Shown here: one piece after another, positions 8,220 to 17,474 of the stretch
Layout: every line of letters begins with the position of its first letter
How positions within the stretch are numbered: the stretch's first letter is position 1
Source of the DNA: Tepidicaulis marinus
GTDB taxonomy: Bacteria; Pseudomonadota; Alphaproteobacteria; Parvibaculales; Parvibaculaceae
Reading direction: 5' to 3'
Assembly (NCBI RefSeq): GCF_000739695.1
Contig: NZ_BBIO01000017.1
Coordinates: 1 to 64,000 of the forward strand
DNA: 64,000 bases
Notes under the pieces: model-generated
What the model was told of the DNA's origin: nothing
Seen by the model: only the letters and a program-made list of their open reading frames with translations
Databases searched by the model: none
Made by a program: the position numbers and the translations under genes

Positions 8220-8357
8220 TTGCATTTCCGCATCGTCTGGGAAGAAATTCTGAAGCGTCGGCCCGACAAGCCGATCGAAGTGGTCGGCGAACCAAAGCGG
8301 GTCTTTTCCAACTTCATCAGGGGCTATAAGGAATTGTCGGTAAGAATCCCGGGCTGA
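8220..8357 (+). pseudogene. C-terminal remnant of a third CYP153 P450
   Basis: The forward strand here encodes FRIVWEEILKRRPDKPIEV followed by VGEPKRVFSNFIRGYKE and a stop at 8355-8357. This is the last about 45 residues of a CYP153 protein, very close to the C-terminus of the intact gene at 6841-8106 but on the opposite strand. Upstream homology ends abruptly near 8222 and there is no start codon or haem loop. Its 3' end overlaps the 3' end of the enoyl-CoA hydratase gene on the other strand. Confidence 0.85.
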
Positions 8358-9178
8358 ACATGGATGAGGCGGGTGGAAAACGTCCACCCGCCACATAAGA
8401 TCGAAGGAGGTCGAAGGCAGCGCGGCGCGTGGCCGCCGTCATTTTTTCCGAATGAGGCGACCCGTTCGCGCGCGTCGTAGCAGGCACCGGGGCTATGCGC
8501 GAGTTCGTAGGCCAGTCCCGCCTGGGCGGTCATGCCATCGGTCGCGCCCAGCAGACTTTTGTTGACCTGATTGCTGTAGGTTGAATTGACGGCGATACGC
8601 TGAGCAAGGTCATTTGTCGCCTGTTCCAGTTCGGCATCGTCGACACACATGTCGACCAGCCCCATGCGCTCGGCCACCTCCGCCGTGAAAATATCGGAGG
8701 TAAACATCATCTGCTTGGCCTTCGACAGCCCGACGCGACGTGGCAGTCTTTGCGTCATGCCCCAGAGCGGGCTCAGTCCCCACTTGCTATGCGTGTCGCC
8801 GAACTTGGCGGAGCGCGCAGCGATGATGATGTCTGCCGCGAGCGCAAGTTCCAGTCCGCCAGTATAGCAATGCCCACGGATGCAGGCGACGACCGGTTGC
8901 GGCAGTTCGGCCAGCGCCTGAATGATCTTCGCCTGGAAATGCGGTTCCGGCTGGCGCTCGCCTTTCTGGATGTCCTTCAGGTCGTGGCCGGCTGAAAAAG
9001 CCTTGCCCGCGCCCGTGATGATGACGCATGCCACCTCGTGAACCTGTCCACGAAGCGCATCTACATGCATGCGCAATTCTTCGAACAGCGGGACATTGAG
9101 CGCGTTCAAAGTTTCCGGACGGTTGAGCGTTAGCGTACAAACACGTCCGCTGTCCTTGCGAAGAATCAGATTCGACAT
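8324..9178 (-). CDS. Enoyl-CoA hydratase/isomerase family protein
   Basis: A 284-residue crotonase-fold protein. It shows SAGHDLKDI (oxyanion-hole region), then GHCYTGGLELALAAD with the first of the two crotonase Glu positions, and LSPLWGMTQRLPRRVG. The second Glu position (usually GxPE) reads GDTHSK, so a simple syn-hydratase mechanism is doubtful; an isomerase, hydrolase or other crotonase reaction is possible. The start at 9178 has AAGGGAG before it; the frame stays open further upstream but without family homology. The last about 40 residues after VASFGK are not family-like and run into the CYP153 relic. One more A in the A6 run near 8444-8449 would give FGKK-stop, so the tail may be a frameshift product. 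Confidence 0.85.
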   Translation of the reverse strand: MSNLILRKDSGRVCTLTLNRPETLNALNVPLFEELRMHVDALRGQVHEVACVIITGAGKAFSAGHDLKDIQKGERQPEPHFQAKIIQALAELPQPVVACIRGHCYTGGLELALAADIIIAARSAKFGDTHSKWGLSPLWGMTQRLPRRVGLSKAKQMMFTSDIFTAEVAERMGLVDMCVDDAELEQATNDLAQRIAVNSTYSNQVNKSLLGATDGMTAQAGLAYELAHSPGACYDARERVASFGKNDGGHAPRCLRPPSILCGGWTFSTRLIHVQPGILTDNSL

Positions 9179-9270
9179 CGGCTTTCTCCCTTCTTCTTCT
9201 CGATCTTTATTTGTTTGGGTTGTCTTCATCTGTCGAAGACGTACACGCGTGAATGAATCCACCCGTGGAG

Positions 9271-10146
9271 CTACGATGTGCTCGCGGCAGGCGCCATTCG
9301 CGTCAGAAAATCCAGAACGGCGCTTGTAAATATGTCGTTCTTGTCGCCCGCTACCATATGGCCCGCATTTGCGACATCGATAAACTCGGAATGAGGAACA
9401 ATTTCGGCGAATTGTCGCGCCGCTTCGACCGTCACGAGGTCGCTGTCGCGGCCCCGGACAAGGAGCGTCGGTATTTTCAGGGAACGTGCCGCCATCTGGA
9501 GGCGTTCGGGTTCGCGGCTGCCTTGCGGCTTTTGCGTGCCGGTGATGAAACGTGGATCCCAATGCCAGTAGTAGCGGCCGTTTTCCCTGAGGCGAAGGTT
9601 CTTTGCCAGTCCGCTCAGGTTTTTGGGGCGAGGCCGACCGGGCATGTAGCGCGAGATCGTATCGGCTGCTTCCTCAAGCGAGGCGAAGCCTTCTTCCAGA
9701 TTTGACGCCATGAATCCGAGGATTTTCTGAACCCCCTCCATGTTCATCTGAGGGGTGATGTCGACGAGGACCAGCGCCGCAAACCCGCGCCGTCCGGCCT
9801 TTGCGTATTCTCCCTGCGCGATCATGCCCGCGATGCCGCCCAGAGATGCGCCGACCAGGACCGGAGGCACGGAGAAGCCGTCCGCGATGTCGAGGAGATC
9901 CTCCGCAAAACGCTCCATCCTGTAGTCTCCGTCCGGAGACCAGTCGCTTTCGCCGTGCCCGCGCAAATCGACGGAGAGGGCGTAATACCCGTTTTCCCCC
10001 AACCTTTTACCGCAGGCTTGCCAAGCGTGGCGCGTCTGCCCGCCGCCATGGGCGAGCATGACCGGCCGCGCCTGGTCGGGACCGAATGCGTCAGCGGCAA
10101 TTTTGAGATTTTGGGCAAGGGTGAACAAGGTCCGGTTTGCTGACAT
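9271..10146 (-). CDS. Alpha/beta hydrolase
   Basis: A 291-residue alpha/beta-hydrolase. It shows the oxyanion region AHGGGQTRHAW, the conserved DLRGHGESDW, the nucleophile elbow GASLGG, the acid region RGRDSDLVT and the catalytic His in NAGHMVAGD. The family includes lactonases, esterases, epoxide hydrolases and C-C hydrolases. Beside a Baeyer-Villiger enzyme an ester or lactone hydrolase role is attractive but not shown. The ATG at 10146 is preferred; the codon just before it is a TTG. It is divergent from the GntR regulator gene, and the shared gap holds an operator-like palindrome at 10192. Confidence 0.82.
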   Translation of the reverse strand: MSANRTLFTLAQNLKIAADAFGPDQARPVMLAHGGGQTRHAWQACGKRLGENGYYALSVDLRGHGESDWSPDGDYRMERFAEDLLDIADGFSVPPVLVGASLGGIAGMIAQGEYAKAGRRGFAALVLVDITPQMNMEGVQKILGFMASNLEEGFASLEEAADTISRYMPGRPRPKNLSGLAKNLRLRENGRYYWHWDPRFITGTQKPQGSREPERLQMAARSLKIPTLLVRGRDSDLVTVEAARQFAEIVPHSEFIDVANAGHMVAGDKNDIFTSAVLDFLTRMAPAASTS

Positions 10147-10191
10147 CAAACGCTTTTTCCAATGCTTTTCGTGTGTGTATTAAAGGCCAAA

Positions 10192-10207
10192 ATCCATTAT
10201 GATGAAT
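10192..10207. promoter_or_regulatory. Operator-like AT palindrome, copy 1
   Basis: ATCCATTATGATGAAT fits the imperfect palindrome ATYYATNATNATRRAT seen before several island genes. It lies in the divergent gap between the alpha/beta hydrolase and the GntR gene, where an autoregulatory site would be expected. The assignment to any regulator is inference. Confidence 0.4.
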
Positions 10208-10299
10208 TTCTGAGATGTTGCAAACACCGACGACGGTGTTGTAGTCGGCTTCTCCCGACCGTTCCCTGATCAGGGGGAGATTGGTCTTGAAAATGAAAA

Positions 10300-11118
10300 A
10301 TGCGGGTATCTGAAATGAAAGCAATCTTGTCCGGTTCACGAGTCAGCCGATTTCCGAAAGGGTCCGGCAAGCGTGCCCTCACAGTTGCGAGGCAAATTGT
10401 CGACGACATTGAGCAGCAAGGTGCCGAGGTCGGAGATCGCTTGCCACCGGAACAGGAGATGCTCTTACGGTATGGCGTGGCCCGCGCGACTTTGCGGGAG
10501 GCGCTCAGGTTTCTGGAACTGCAGGGCATCATTTTTCTGCGGCCCGGCCCCGGCGGCGGGCCGGTTGTTCAGGAGCCTCGACCGAAAGATTTTGCCAGTA
10601 CAATGGCGTTGCTGCTGCAGTTTCTCGGCACCACATTCCGTTCGCTGATTGAAGTGAGGCAAGCGGTCGGCCCGACCATGGCGGCGCTTGCGGCGGAGCG
10701 TGCGTCCGATGAGGATATCGACAAGCTGAACACGTCATTGGCCACTTTGAAGACGCTGTCCGTATCTTGCGACTCCTATGCGGAGGAGAACAGGCGTTTC
10801 CACGATGTGCTTGCATGGGCGTCGGGCAATCCCTTGATCGGATTCTTGATCAGTTCGCTTCACAACATTACGAATGCGTCGGAAGTTGGCATAACTTATA
10901 CAGAGGGTGAGCGTGACTATCAGATCAAGGCGTACGGACGACTTCTCAAGGCGATTGAAGATCGCAATCCAGACCTCGCTTTCACCGAAATGTCCCGGTT
11001 CATAAGCCGATCCGACAAGTATCTGGAAGCTCGTCATCCCGACATTATGTCCAAAATCGTGCGTTGGCAGGATGCGGACGACCTGAGTGTGTCGCGGGTT
11101 CCCCGACGGAAACGCTAG
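10300..11118 (+). CDS. GntR-family transcriptional regulator, FadR/FCD subfamily
   Basis: A 272-residue regulator. The N-terminal winged helix spans about residues 25-85 (VARQIVDDIEQQGAEVGDRL, LPPEQEMLLRYGVARATLRE, LEEL-like LELQGIIFLRPGPGGGPVV). The C-terminal helical domain is of FCD type, with FHDVLAWASGN carrying a likely metal-ligand His. FCD regulators respond to acids or acyl-CoAs, usually as repressors released by a pathway intermediate. No strong ribosome site supports 10300 over the in-frame ATG at 10315. Its central place in the island and the palindromes before it and before the next gene make it the first candidate for island control. Confidence 0.9.
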   Translation: MRVSEMKAILSGSRVSRFPKGSGKRALTVARQIVDDIEQQGAEVGDRLPPEQEMLLRYGVARATLREALRFLELQGIIFLRPGPGGGPVVQEPRPKDFASTMALLLQFLGTTFRSLIEVRQAVGPTMAALAAERASDEDIDKLNTSLATLKTLSVSCDSYAEENRRFHDVLAWASGNPLIGFLISSLHNITNASEVGITYTEGERDYQIKAYGRLLKAIEDRNPDLAFTEMSRFISRSDKYLEARHPDIMSKIVRWQDADDLSVSRVPRRKR

Positions 11119-11180
11119 GCGAGTGTTCGCGATTTCGATGTCGTTTTTGCGACACTTGCGCCGCTCCTCTGGCGTCGCTA

Positions 11181-11196
11181 ATTTATGATCATAAAT
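11181..11196. promoter_or_regulatory. Perfect 16-bp palindrome (operator candidate), copy 2
   Basis: ATTTATGATCATAAAT is a perfect 16-base palindrome, 37 bases before the ATG of the nitronate-monooxygenase-like gene and 63 bases after the GntR gene. A copy differing at one base occurs at 19501-19516. It is the best member of the island palindrome family and a likely binding site for a dimeric repressor. Confidence 0.6.
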
Positions 11197-11233
11197 AACG
11201 CGGCCAACGAAGTCGCCCCATGGGAGGTTATCT

Positions 11234-12367
11234 ATGACTCTGCATAGTCGAGTATGTGATATTCTGGGTATTAAATACCCGATCTTGCTGGCCGGTATGG
11301 GCGGCGCGAGCGTTCCACGGCTTGCGGCGGCAGTATCGAATGCGGGCGGTCTTGGTGTGCTTGGTGCGGCTGCTTGTTCTCCCGATCAGTTGCGCGAATG
11401 GATTCGCGAAACGCGATCATTGACAGACAAGCCATTTGGTGTGGACACCCTGCTACCAGCCTCCGTGCGTAGGGAAGCCTACAAAGGCAAGGCCGGTCCG
11501 TCTCCGATGGATCTGCTGCCTGAGTACCAAAAATTCGCGCAAGATTTTCTAAAGAAAGAAAAGATACCGCCGTTGAAATCGAGACAGCGGGAATCCGAGG
11601 AAGCTCACCGGTCGTCCAAATCGAACGCGCCTCTTTTTTCGAAAGAATTCTTCGAAGCGCAAATGGAAGTCATTGTTGAGGAGCGGGTTCCTGTCTATGC
11701 GGCGGGTCTTGGCAATCCAGGTCCTTGGCTTGATCGGCTCCACGCCAACGGCACCAAGGTGATGGCAGTTGTCGGCGCGGTAAAGCATGCACTGCAGGTG
11801 GTCAATTCCGGCATCGATCTGATCGTCGCGCAAGGCCATGACGGAGGCGGGCACAATTCACCTGTCGGAACGATGGCGCTCATCCCGCAGGTTGTCGATG
11901 CGGTTGCGGGCCGCATTCCCGTGCTCGGCGCGGGCGGCATTTCCGACGGGCGCGGGATCGCGGCTGCAATGATGCTCGGCGCCGAAGGTGCCTGGATCGG
12001 TACGGCGTTTCTCGCGACCGACGAGGCGGGCATCGAGGACTTCCAGAAGGAAGCGATTGTCGAGTCGGGTGACGGTGACACACTTGTTTCTCGAACGGTC
12101 ACCGGAAAGCCGGCCCGGATCATTCGCAACAAGTGGTCCGAGGCTTTTGCCGAGGCGGGGCTGGAGCCGTTGCCCATGCCGTTCCAGCCTATGGTAGCGA
12201 TGCCGGTTCTGGCGGCGGCGGCGGCGGTAAAGCGGAAAGACATCGCTCCCGGTTTCGCAGGGCAGGGCATGGGCCTCATTCACAAGGTAAAGCCGGCTGC
12301 AGAAGTCATGGCCGATCTCGTGAAAGATGCCCAGAGCTCGTTGAGCAGCGCAAACGCCTATCTGTAA
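11234..12367 (+). CDS. Nitronate monooxygenase-like flavoprotein
   Basis: A 377-residue TIM-barrel FMN protein of the 2-nitropropane-dioxygenase/NMO family. It shows the N-terminal PILLAGMGGASVPRLAAAVS, the FMN-phosphate region PVLGAGGISDGRGIAAAM with LGAEGAWIGTAFLAT, and the active-site loop AQGHDGGGHNSP. Family members oxidise nitronates, but many close homologues in lipid, steroid and terpenoid clusters are annotated NMO without proof and may act as FMN oxidoreductases on enoyl or keto compounds. The start follows GGGAGG. A perfect palindrome lies upstream. Confidence 0.85.
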   Translation: MTLHSRVCDILGIKYPILLAGMGGASVPRLAAAVSNAGGLGVLGAAACSPDQLREWIRETRSLTDKPFGVDTLLPASVRREAYKGKAGPSPMDLLPEYQKFAQDFLKKEKIPPLKSRQRESEEAHRSSKSNAPLFSKEFFEAQMEVIVEERVPVYAAGLGNPGPWLDRLHANGTKVMAVVGAVKHALQVVNSGIDLIVAQGHDGGGHNSPVGTMALIPQVVDAVAGRIPVLGAGGISDGRGIAAAMMLGAEGAWIGTAFLATDEAGIEDFQKEAIVESGDGDTLVSRTVTGKPARIIRNKWSEAFAEAGLEPLPMPFQPMVAMPVLAAAAAVKRKDIAPGFAGQGMGLIHKVKPAAEVMADLVKDAQSSLSSANAYL

Positions 12368-12419
12368 GCCTCGGCTGCGCGCCCTGGGGATCATTTATTG
12401 AAGGTTCGGAGAAAACGAA

Positions 12420-12866
12420 ATGACAATTGTTGCAAAACTGCCGGAGTTCAACCGGGAGATCGCAGAGGGCTTCATAAACGCCAGCAATTCAATGAAAGGG
12501 TTGCCCGAATTTCTGGGAGTCCGCATCACGCATATCGAGCCGGGCAAGCTCACTGCCGAGATGGAAGTTTCCGACCGGCTGTTGACGCCGATCGGAAACA
12601 TGCATGGTGGGGTGCTGGCTGCGATGTGCGACCATGTTCTCGGCTGCGTTTGCTATCCGCATATGCGGAAAGGGCAGTGGGCGGCCACGACGGAGTTTAA
12701 GCTCAATCTGCTGGCGCCGGTATCTTCGGGTAAGGTGACAGCGGTGGCCGAACTGATTGCGATGACAAAATCGACTGCGGTGGTCCGTATTGACGTGACG
12801 AACGAGGGCCGAGCCTGTTGTGCGGCCCAGGGCACCGTTCTCATTCGTGATCCAAGGCCCGCTTAG
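12420..12866 (+). CDS. PaaI-type hotdog thioesterase
   Basis: A 148-residue hotdog protein with the PaaI/ACOT13-like core GNMHGGVLAAMCDHVLGCV, where the HGG turn and the following acidic residue form the active site, and typical later strands FKLNLLAPVSSGKVTAVAEL. Such enzymes hydrolyse acyl- or aryl-CoA esters and can relieve CoA trapping. It lies 52 bases after the NMO-like gene and 110 bases before the Baeyer-Villiger gene, on the same strand. Confidence 0.85.
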   Translation: MTIVAKLPEFNREIAEGFINASNSMKGLPEFLGVRITHIEPGKLTAEMEVSDRLLTPIGNMHGGVLAAMCDHVLGCVCYPHMRKGQWAATTEFKLNLLAPVSSGKVTAVAELIAMTKSTAVVRIDVTNEGRACCAAQGTVLIRDPRPA

Positions 12867-12961
12867 GCATCGCACCCCTCTACCGGCGTTGCGAGAAAGA
12901 TTGCTTGCGACAGAATATGGTTTAGATAACGACACTGACCGCTTCGCGGCGGGGGATATGA

Positions 12962-14617
<1,656 letters not shown>

Positions 14618-14695
14618 TGGATCTGCGGCAGCCTCGCTGCCGGTTTTTGGGAGCGCCTGCAGGACAAAAGCGTTTGACGCTGAATCGTCCATATG

Positions 14696-14711
14696 ATTTA
14701 TTATAATGAAT
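14696..14711. promoter_or_regulatory. Operator-like AT palindrome, copy 3
   Basis: ATTTATTATAATGAAT fits ATYYATNATNATRRAT with no mismatch. It lies 67 bases before the chosen start of the second CYP153 gene, in a 160-base gap after the Baeyer-Villiger gene. Confidence 0.45.
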
Positions 14712-14778
14712 TACACAAAAGATTGCATGCGCCATGACGGGGGGATGCCGCGTAGCTGTCGATCGGGAGGACGGAGAG

Positions 14779-16032
14779 ATGACGACCGACACATTGACTA
14801 GAGATCCGGCTTCGACGGTCCCGCTTTCTCAGATGGATGTCAGCGATCCAAAGCTCTTTCAAAGCGACACGATCGGGAGCTACTTCACACGGCTGCGGCG
14901 GGAAGACCCCGTCCATTATTGCCCCGAGAGCGCCTATGGCCCTTACTGGTCGGTAACGAAATTCAACGACATCATGCAGGTCGAAGTGAACCACCAGACG
15001 TTCTCCTCGGAGTCTAAACTTGGTGGTATCACCCTGCAGGACATGCAAAGCGGCGAAGCGTCGCTTGAACTTGAGATGTTCATTGCGATGGATCCGCCCA
15101 AGCATGACGCTCAGCGCAAGGCAGTCAGTCCGGCTGTCGCCCCGTCCAACCTTGTTCTGCTGGAGCCCATCATCCGCGAGCGCGCGGGGTTTATTCTCGA
15201 TTCGCTTCCCGTCGGCGAGGAGATCGACTGGGTTGACCGGGTTTCCATCGAGCTTACGACGATGACGCTGGCGACACTGTTCGACTTCCCCTGGGAGGAG
15301 CGGCGCAAGCTCACTCGCTGGTCGGATGTTGCGACCGCGACGCCGGAGACGGGCGTGGTTTCTTCGTTTGAGCAGCGCCGCGAGGAGCTCCTCGATTGTG
15401 CGCAATACTTCAAGGGCCTTTGGGACAAGCGGGCCAACGAGCCGCCGAAGCCCGATCTGATCTCGATGATGGTGCATTCGCCCGCGACGCGGGACATGCC
15501 GTATCTCGAATTTCTGGGCAACCTGATTCTCCTGATCGTCGGCGGTAACGACACCACGCGCAATTCCATCAGCGGCGGGGTGCTCGCCCTTAATCAGAAC
15601 CCGGCCGAATACCGCAAGCTCATGGCCGATCCAGGCCTCATCCCGAAAATGATCCCCGAGATCATCCGCTGGCAGACGCCGCTGACGCATATGCGTCGGA
15701 CGGCACTCATGGACGCCGAAATCGGTGGCAAGAAGATCAGAAAGGGCGACAAAGTCGTTATGTGGTACCTCTCGGGAAACCGGGACGACGAGGTAATTGA
15801 CCGCCCGAACGAGTTCATTATCGACCGCCCGAATTCCCGTCACCATCTTTCCTTCGGTTTCGGCGTCCATCGCTGCATGGGGAACCGCGTGGCGGAGTTG
15901 CAGTTGCGCATCATCTGGGAAGAAATCCTGAAGCGTTTCAGCAAGGTGGAGGTCGTCGGCGCGCCCGAGAGAACGCTGTCCAACTTCATCCGCGGGTTCA
16001 CCCGTCTGCCGGTGAAGCTGCGCGGGCATTAG
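14779..16032 (+). CDS. Cytochrome P450, CYP153 family (second copy)
   Basis: A 417-residue P450 with the same landmarks as the first: FIAMDPPKHDAQRKAVSPAV, IDWVDRVSIELTT, TLFDFPWEERRKLTRWSDV, the I-helix GGNDTTRNS, PEIIRWQTPLTHMRRTAL and the haem loop FGFGVHRCMG with Cys near residue 366. It is clearly paralogous to the gene at 6841-8106 but differs through the substrate-facing middle, so the range may differ. The start at 14779 follows GGGAGGACGGAGAG; an upstream ATG at 14734 has no such site. A ferredoxin gene follows 86 bases downstream. Confidence 0.93.
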   Translation: MTTDTLTRDPASTVPLSQMDVSDPKLFQSDTIGSYFTRLRREDPVHYCPESAYGPYWSVTKFNDIMQVEVNHQTFSSESKLGGITLQDMQSGEASLELEMFIAMDPPKHDAQRKAVSPAVAPSNLVLLEPIIRERAGFILDSLPVGEEIDWVDRVSIELTTMTLATLFDFPWEERRKLTRWSDVATATPETGVVSSFEQRREELLDCAQYFKGLWDKRANEPPKPDLISMMVHSPATRDMPYLEFLGNLILLIVGGNDTTRNSISGGVLALNQNPAEYRKLMADPGLIPKMIPEIIRWQTPLTHMRRTALMDAEIGGKKIRKGDKVVMWYLSGNRDDEVIDRPNEFIIDRPNSRHHLSFGFGVHRCMGNRVAELQLRIIWEEILKRFSKVEVVGAPERTLSNFIRGFTRLPVKLRGH

Positions 16033-16118
16033 TTCGCGACGGAGCGGCGCCCCCGATTCATCGCGAAAACGAACGCTCCACTCGCCGTTTCATCCAGCAT
16101 GATCGAAAAGAGAAAAAT

Positions 16119-16445
16119 ATGCCCACAGTCATTTTCATCGAGCCGGACGGCGCTGAATATCCTATCGCGGTCAAGAGTGGCACGACTGCGAGGGACGCCG
16201 CGGTCAACAACGGTGTGCCGGGCATCGACGGCGATTGCGGGGGCGAATGCGCCTGCGCGACCTGCCATGTGCATGTCGATGCCGCCTGGATGTCCCGGGC
16301 CGGCATGGCCGAGCCGGGCGGCATGGAAGCCAACTTGCTACAATTTGCCGAAGGTTCGACGGAAAACAGCCGCCTTGCTTGCCAGATCACAATGACCGAC
16401 GATCTCGACGGTCTCATGTTGAGAATACCCGACGGTCAGCACTAG
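16119..16445 (+). CDS. [2Fe-2S] ferredoxin, adrenodoxin/putidaredoxin type
   Basis: A 108-residue ferredoxin. The cluster ligands are in DCGGECACATC (C-x5-C-x2-C) and the final Cys in RLACQ near residue 86. It is the expected one-electron donor to the CYP153 encoded just upstream. No ferredoxin reductase is encoded in the island; the nearest FAD reductase, beside a very similar ferredoxin, is at 43934-45166. The C-terminal IPDGQH tail resembles the PASQH tail of that second ferredoxin. Confidence 0.93.
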   Translation: MPTVIFIEPDGAEYPIAVKSGTTARDAAVNNGVPGIDGDCGGECACATCHVHVDAAWMSRAGMAEPGGMEANLLQFAEGSTENSRLACQITMTDDLDGLMLRIPDGQH

Positions 16446-16604
16446 TCGCAGTCGGCGTGCGGATTTCGAGGTTCCTCCCCCGATCCTCCCCTTGAAAGAC
16501 GGGCGTCGACTGCCCCTTGGGTCGAGATGGATCTCCCCGACCCGAACCTCGTCTTCGTGCTGATCCCGAAAGTCGGCAGCGTTGGAACGCTGAATCAAAC
16601 AAAA

Positions 16605-16900
16605 TCATTTGCCTTCGACGGCGCCGCTCTTCCCGGGTATCAGCATAACAGCCCTGTTATCGTCTTTTCCGGCCTGCGAAGTTTGTTTATTTCGTGAGGG
16701 TTCTATCTTGCGTGTGCCGTCTATGAACATTCCGTCGATCGCGAATTTGAGCAGTACATGCATGTCATTCTTGAGGGCACTGTGGCTGACATCAGAGCCC
16801 AGCCAGGTTTGCGGCTGCTGACAGCGGGCGGCGAACATGCATCGCGCTGCTTCGACCGGATCAAATTCCGCGCGAATTTCGCCGCGTACCTGAACCGCCG
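16605..16900 (-). pseudogene. C-terminal fragment of a probable TetR-family regulator
   Basis: Reverse-strand reading gives VRGEIRAEFDPVEAARCMF followed by LKNDMHVLLKFAIDGMF, the ligand-domain C-terminus pattern of TetR/AcrR regulators, then about 36 non-diagnostic residues to a stop at 16605. The upstream part, including the helix-turn-helix, is replaced at about 16900 by IS5-type transposase sequence. The true regulator is therefore lost. Confidence 0.5.
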
Positions 16901-17110
16901 CGGCAGAACATACGCTCGATGACGTTGTAGCCCTTGTAGGCGTTCGTGTTGTCACGATGCGGATGCTTGCGGGTCGGGTTGGGCGGGATCCCGGCCTTGA
17001 TGCGGCGCAGGGCGAGTTCATCGCGCAGGTTTTTGGCGTCGTAGGCCCTGTCGGCCAGCAGGGAACGCGGACGGCGGACTGGGCTGCTGCCGGTCTCGCA
17101 GATGTCGAGT
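16901..17110 (-). pseudogene. IS5-family transposase fragment
   Basis: The reverse strand encodes RSLLADRAYDAKNLRDELA, IPPNPTRKHPHRDN and YKGYNVIERMFCR. These are the second-Asp (ADRAYD) and Glu (IERMF) regions of an IS5-type DDE transposase. Both ends are cut: the left joins the TetR fragment, the right joins an IS3 relic. No complete element or inverted repeats remain. Confidence 0.8.
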
Positions 17111-17460
17111 TAAGCTAACAGAATCTTCTTTTCGAACTCCATGGGCTCAGATACCCGAGCGTCGAGTGCCGGCGCAGGAGATCATAGAAGTGTTCGATGC
17201 CATCCGATGCGTCGGCCCAGACCCGGTCTCTTGTGTGGTCAATCTTGCGGGCCACGCCTTCGATCTTAAGCGAGGAGAGGCGCTCGCCATCGCTGCACTG
17301 TCCCGGCAATTTCCAGACCGGCTCATCGAGCATGCATCCCTGTGATCGGAGAAATGCATCGGCGCATCCGGCTTTCCACGCCGCCAGATCGCCGTTACCA
17401 AGACATCGACGACAAGCCGGGTCGTCGCCGAATTCATGGACCAGACCGCCACGAGGCTTC
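17111..17460 (-). pseudogene. IS3-family OrfB fragment, with internal deletion and frameshifts
   Basis: Reverse-strand reading in three frames gives consecutive parts of an IS3 OrfB: VDVLVTAIWRRGKPDA, CSMSRSGNCRDSAAM, SSLKIEGVARKIDHTRD, HFYDLLRRHSTLGYLSP and MEFEKKILLA-stop. About 20 residues of the DRGSQYTS-type segment are missing between the first two, and frames shift near 17280 and 17150. It is a different IS3 subgroup from the elements at 1-847 and 34982-35935. Confidence 0.8.
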
Positions 17461-17474
17461 CAGAAGCGGACGCG

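Noticed and set aside
8103-8396. A 97-codon reverse-strand frame near the CYP153 relic
   Set aside because: It is the antisense reading of the CYP153 C-terminal fragment on the forward strand.
9179-9562. N-terminal extension of the first enoyl-CoA hydratase
   Set aside because: Frame is open but not family-like, and a good ribosome site sits before the Met at 9178.
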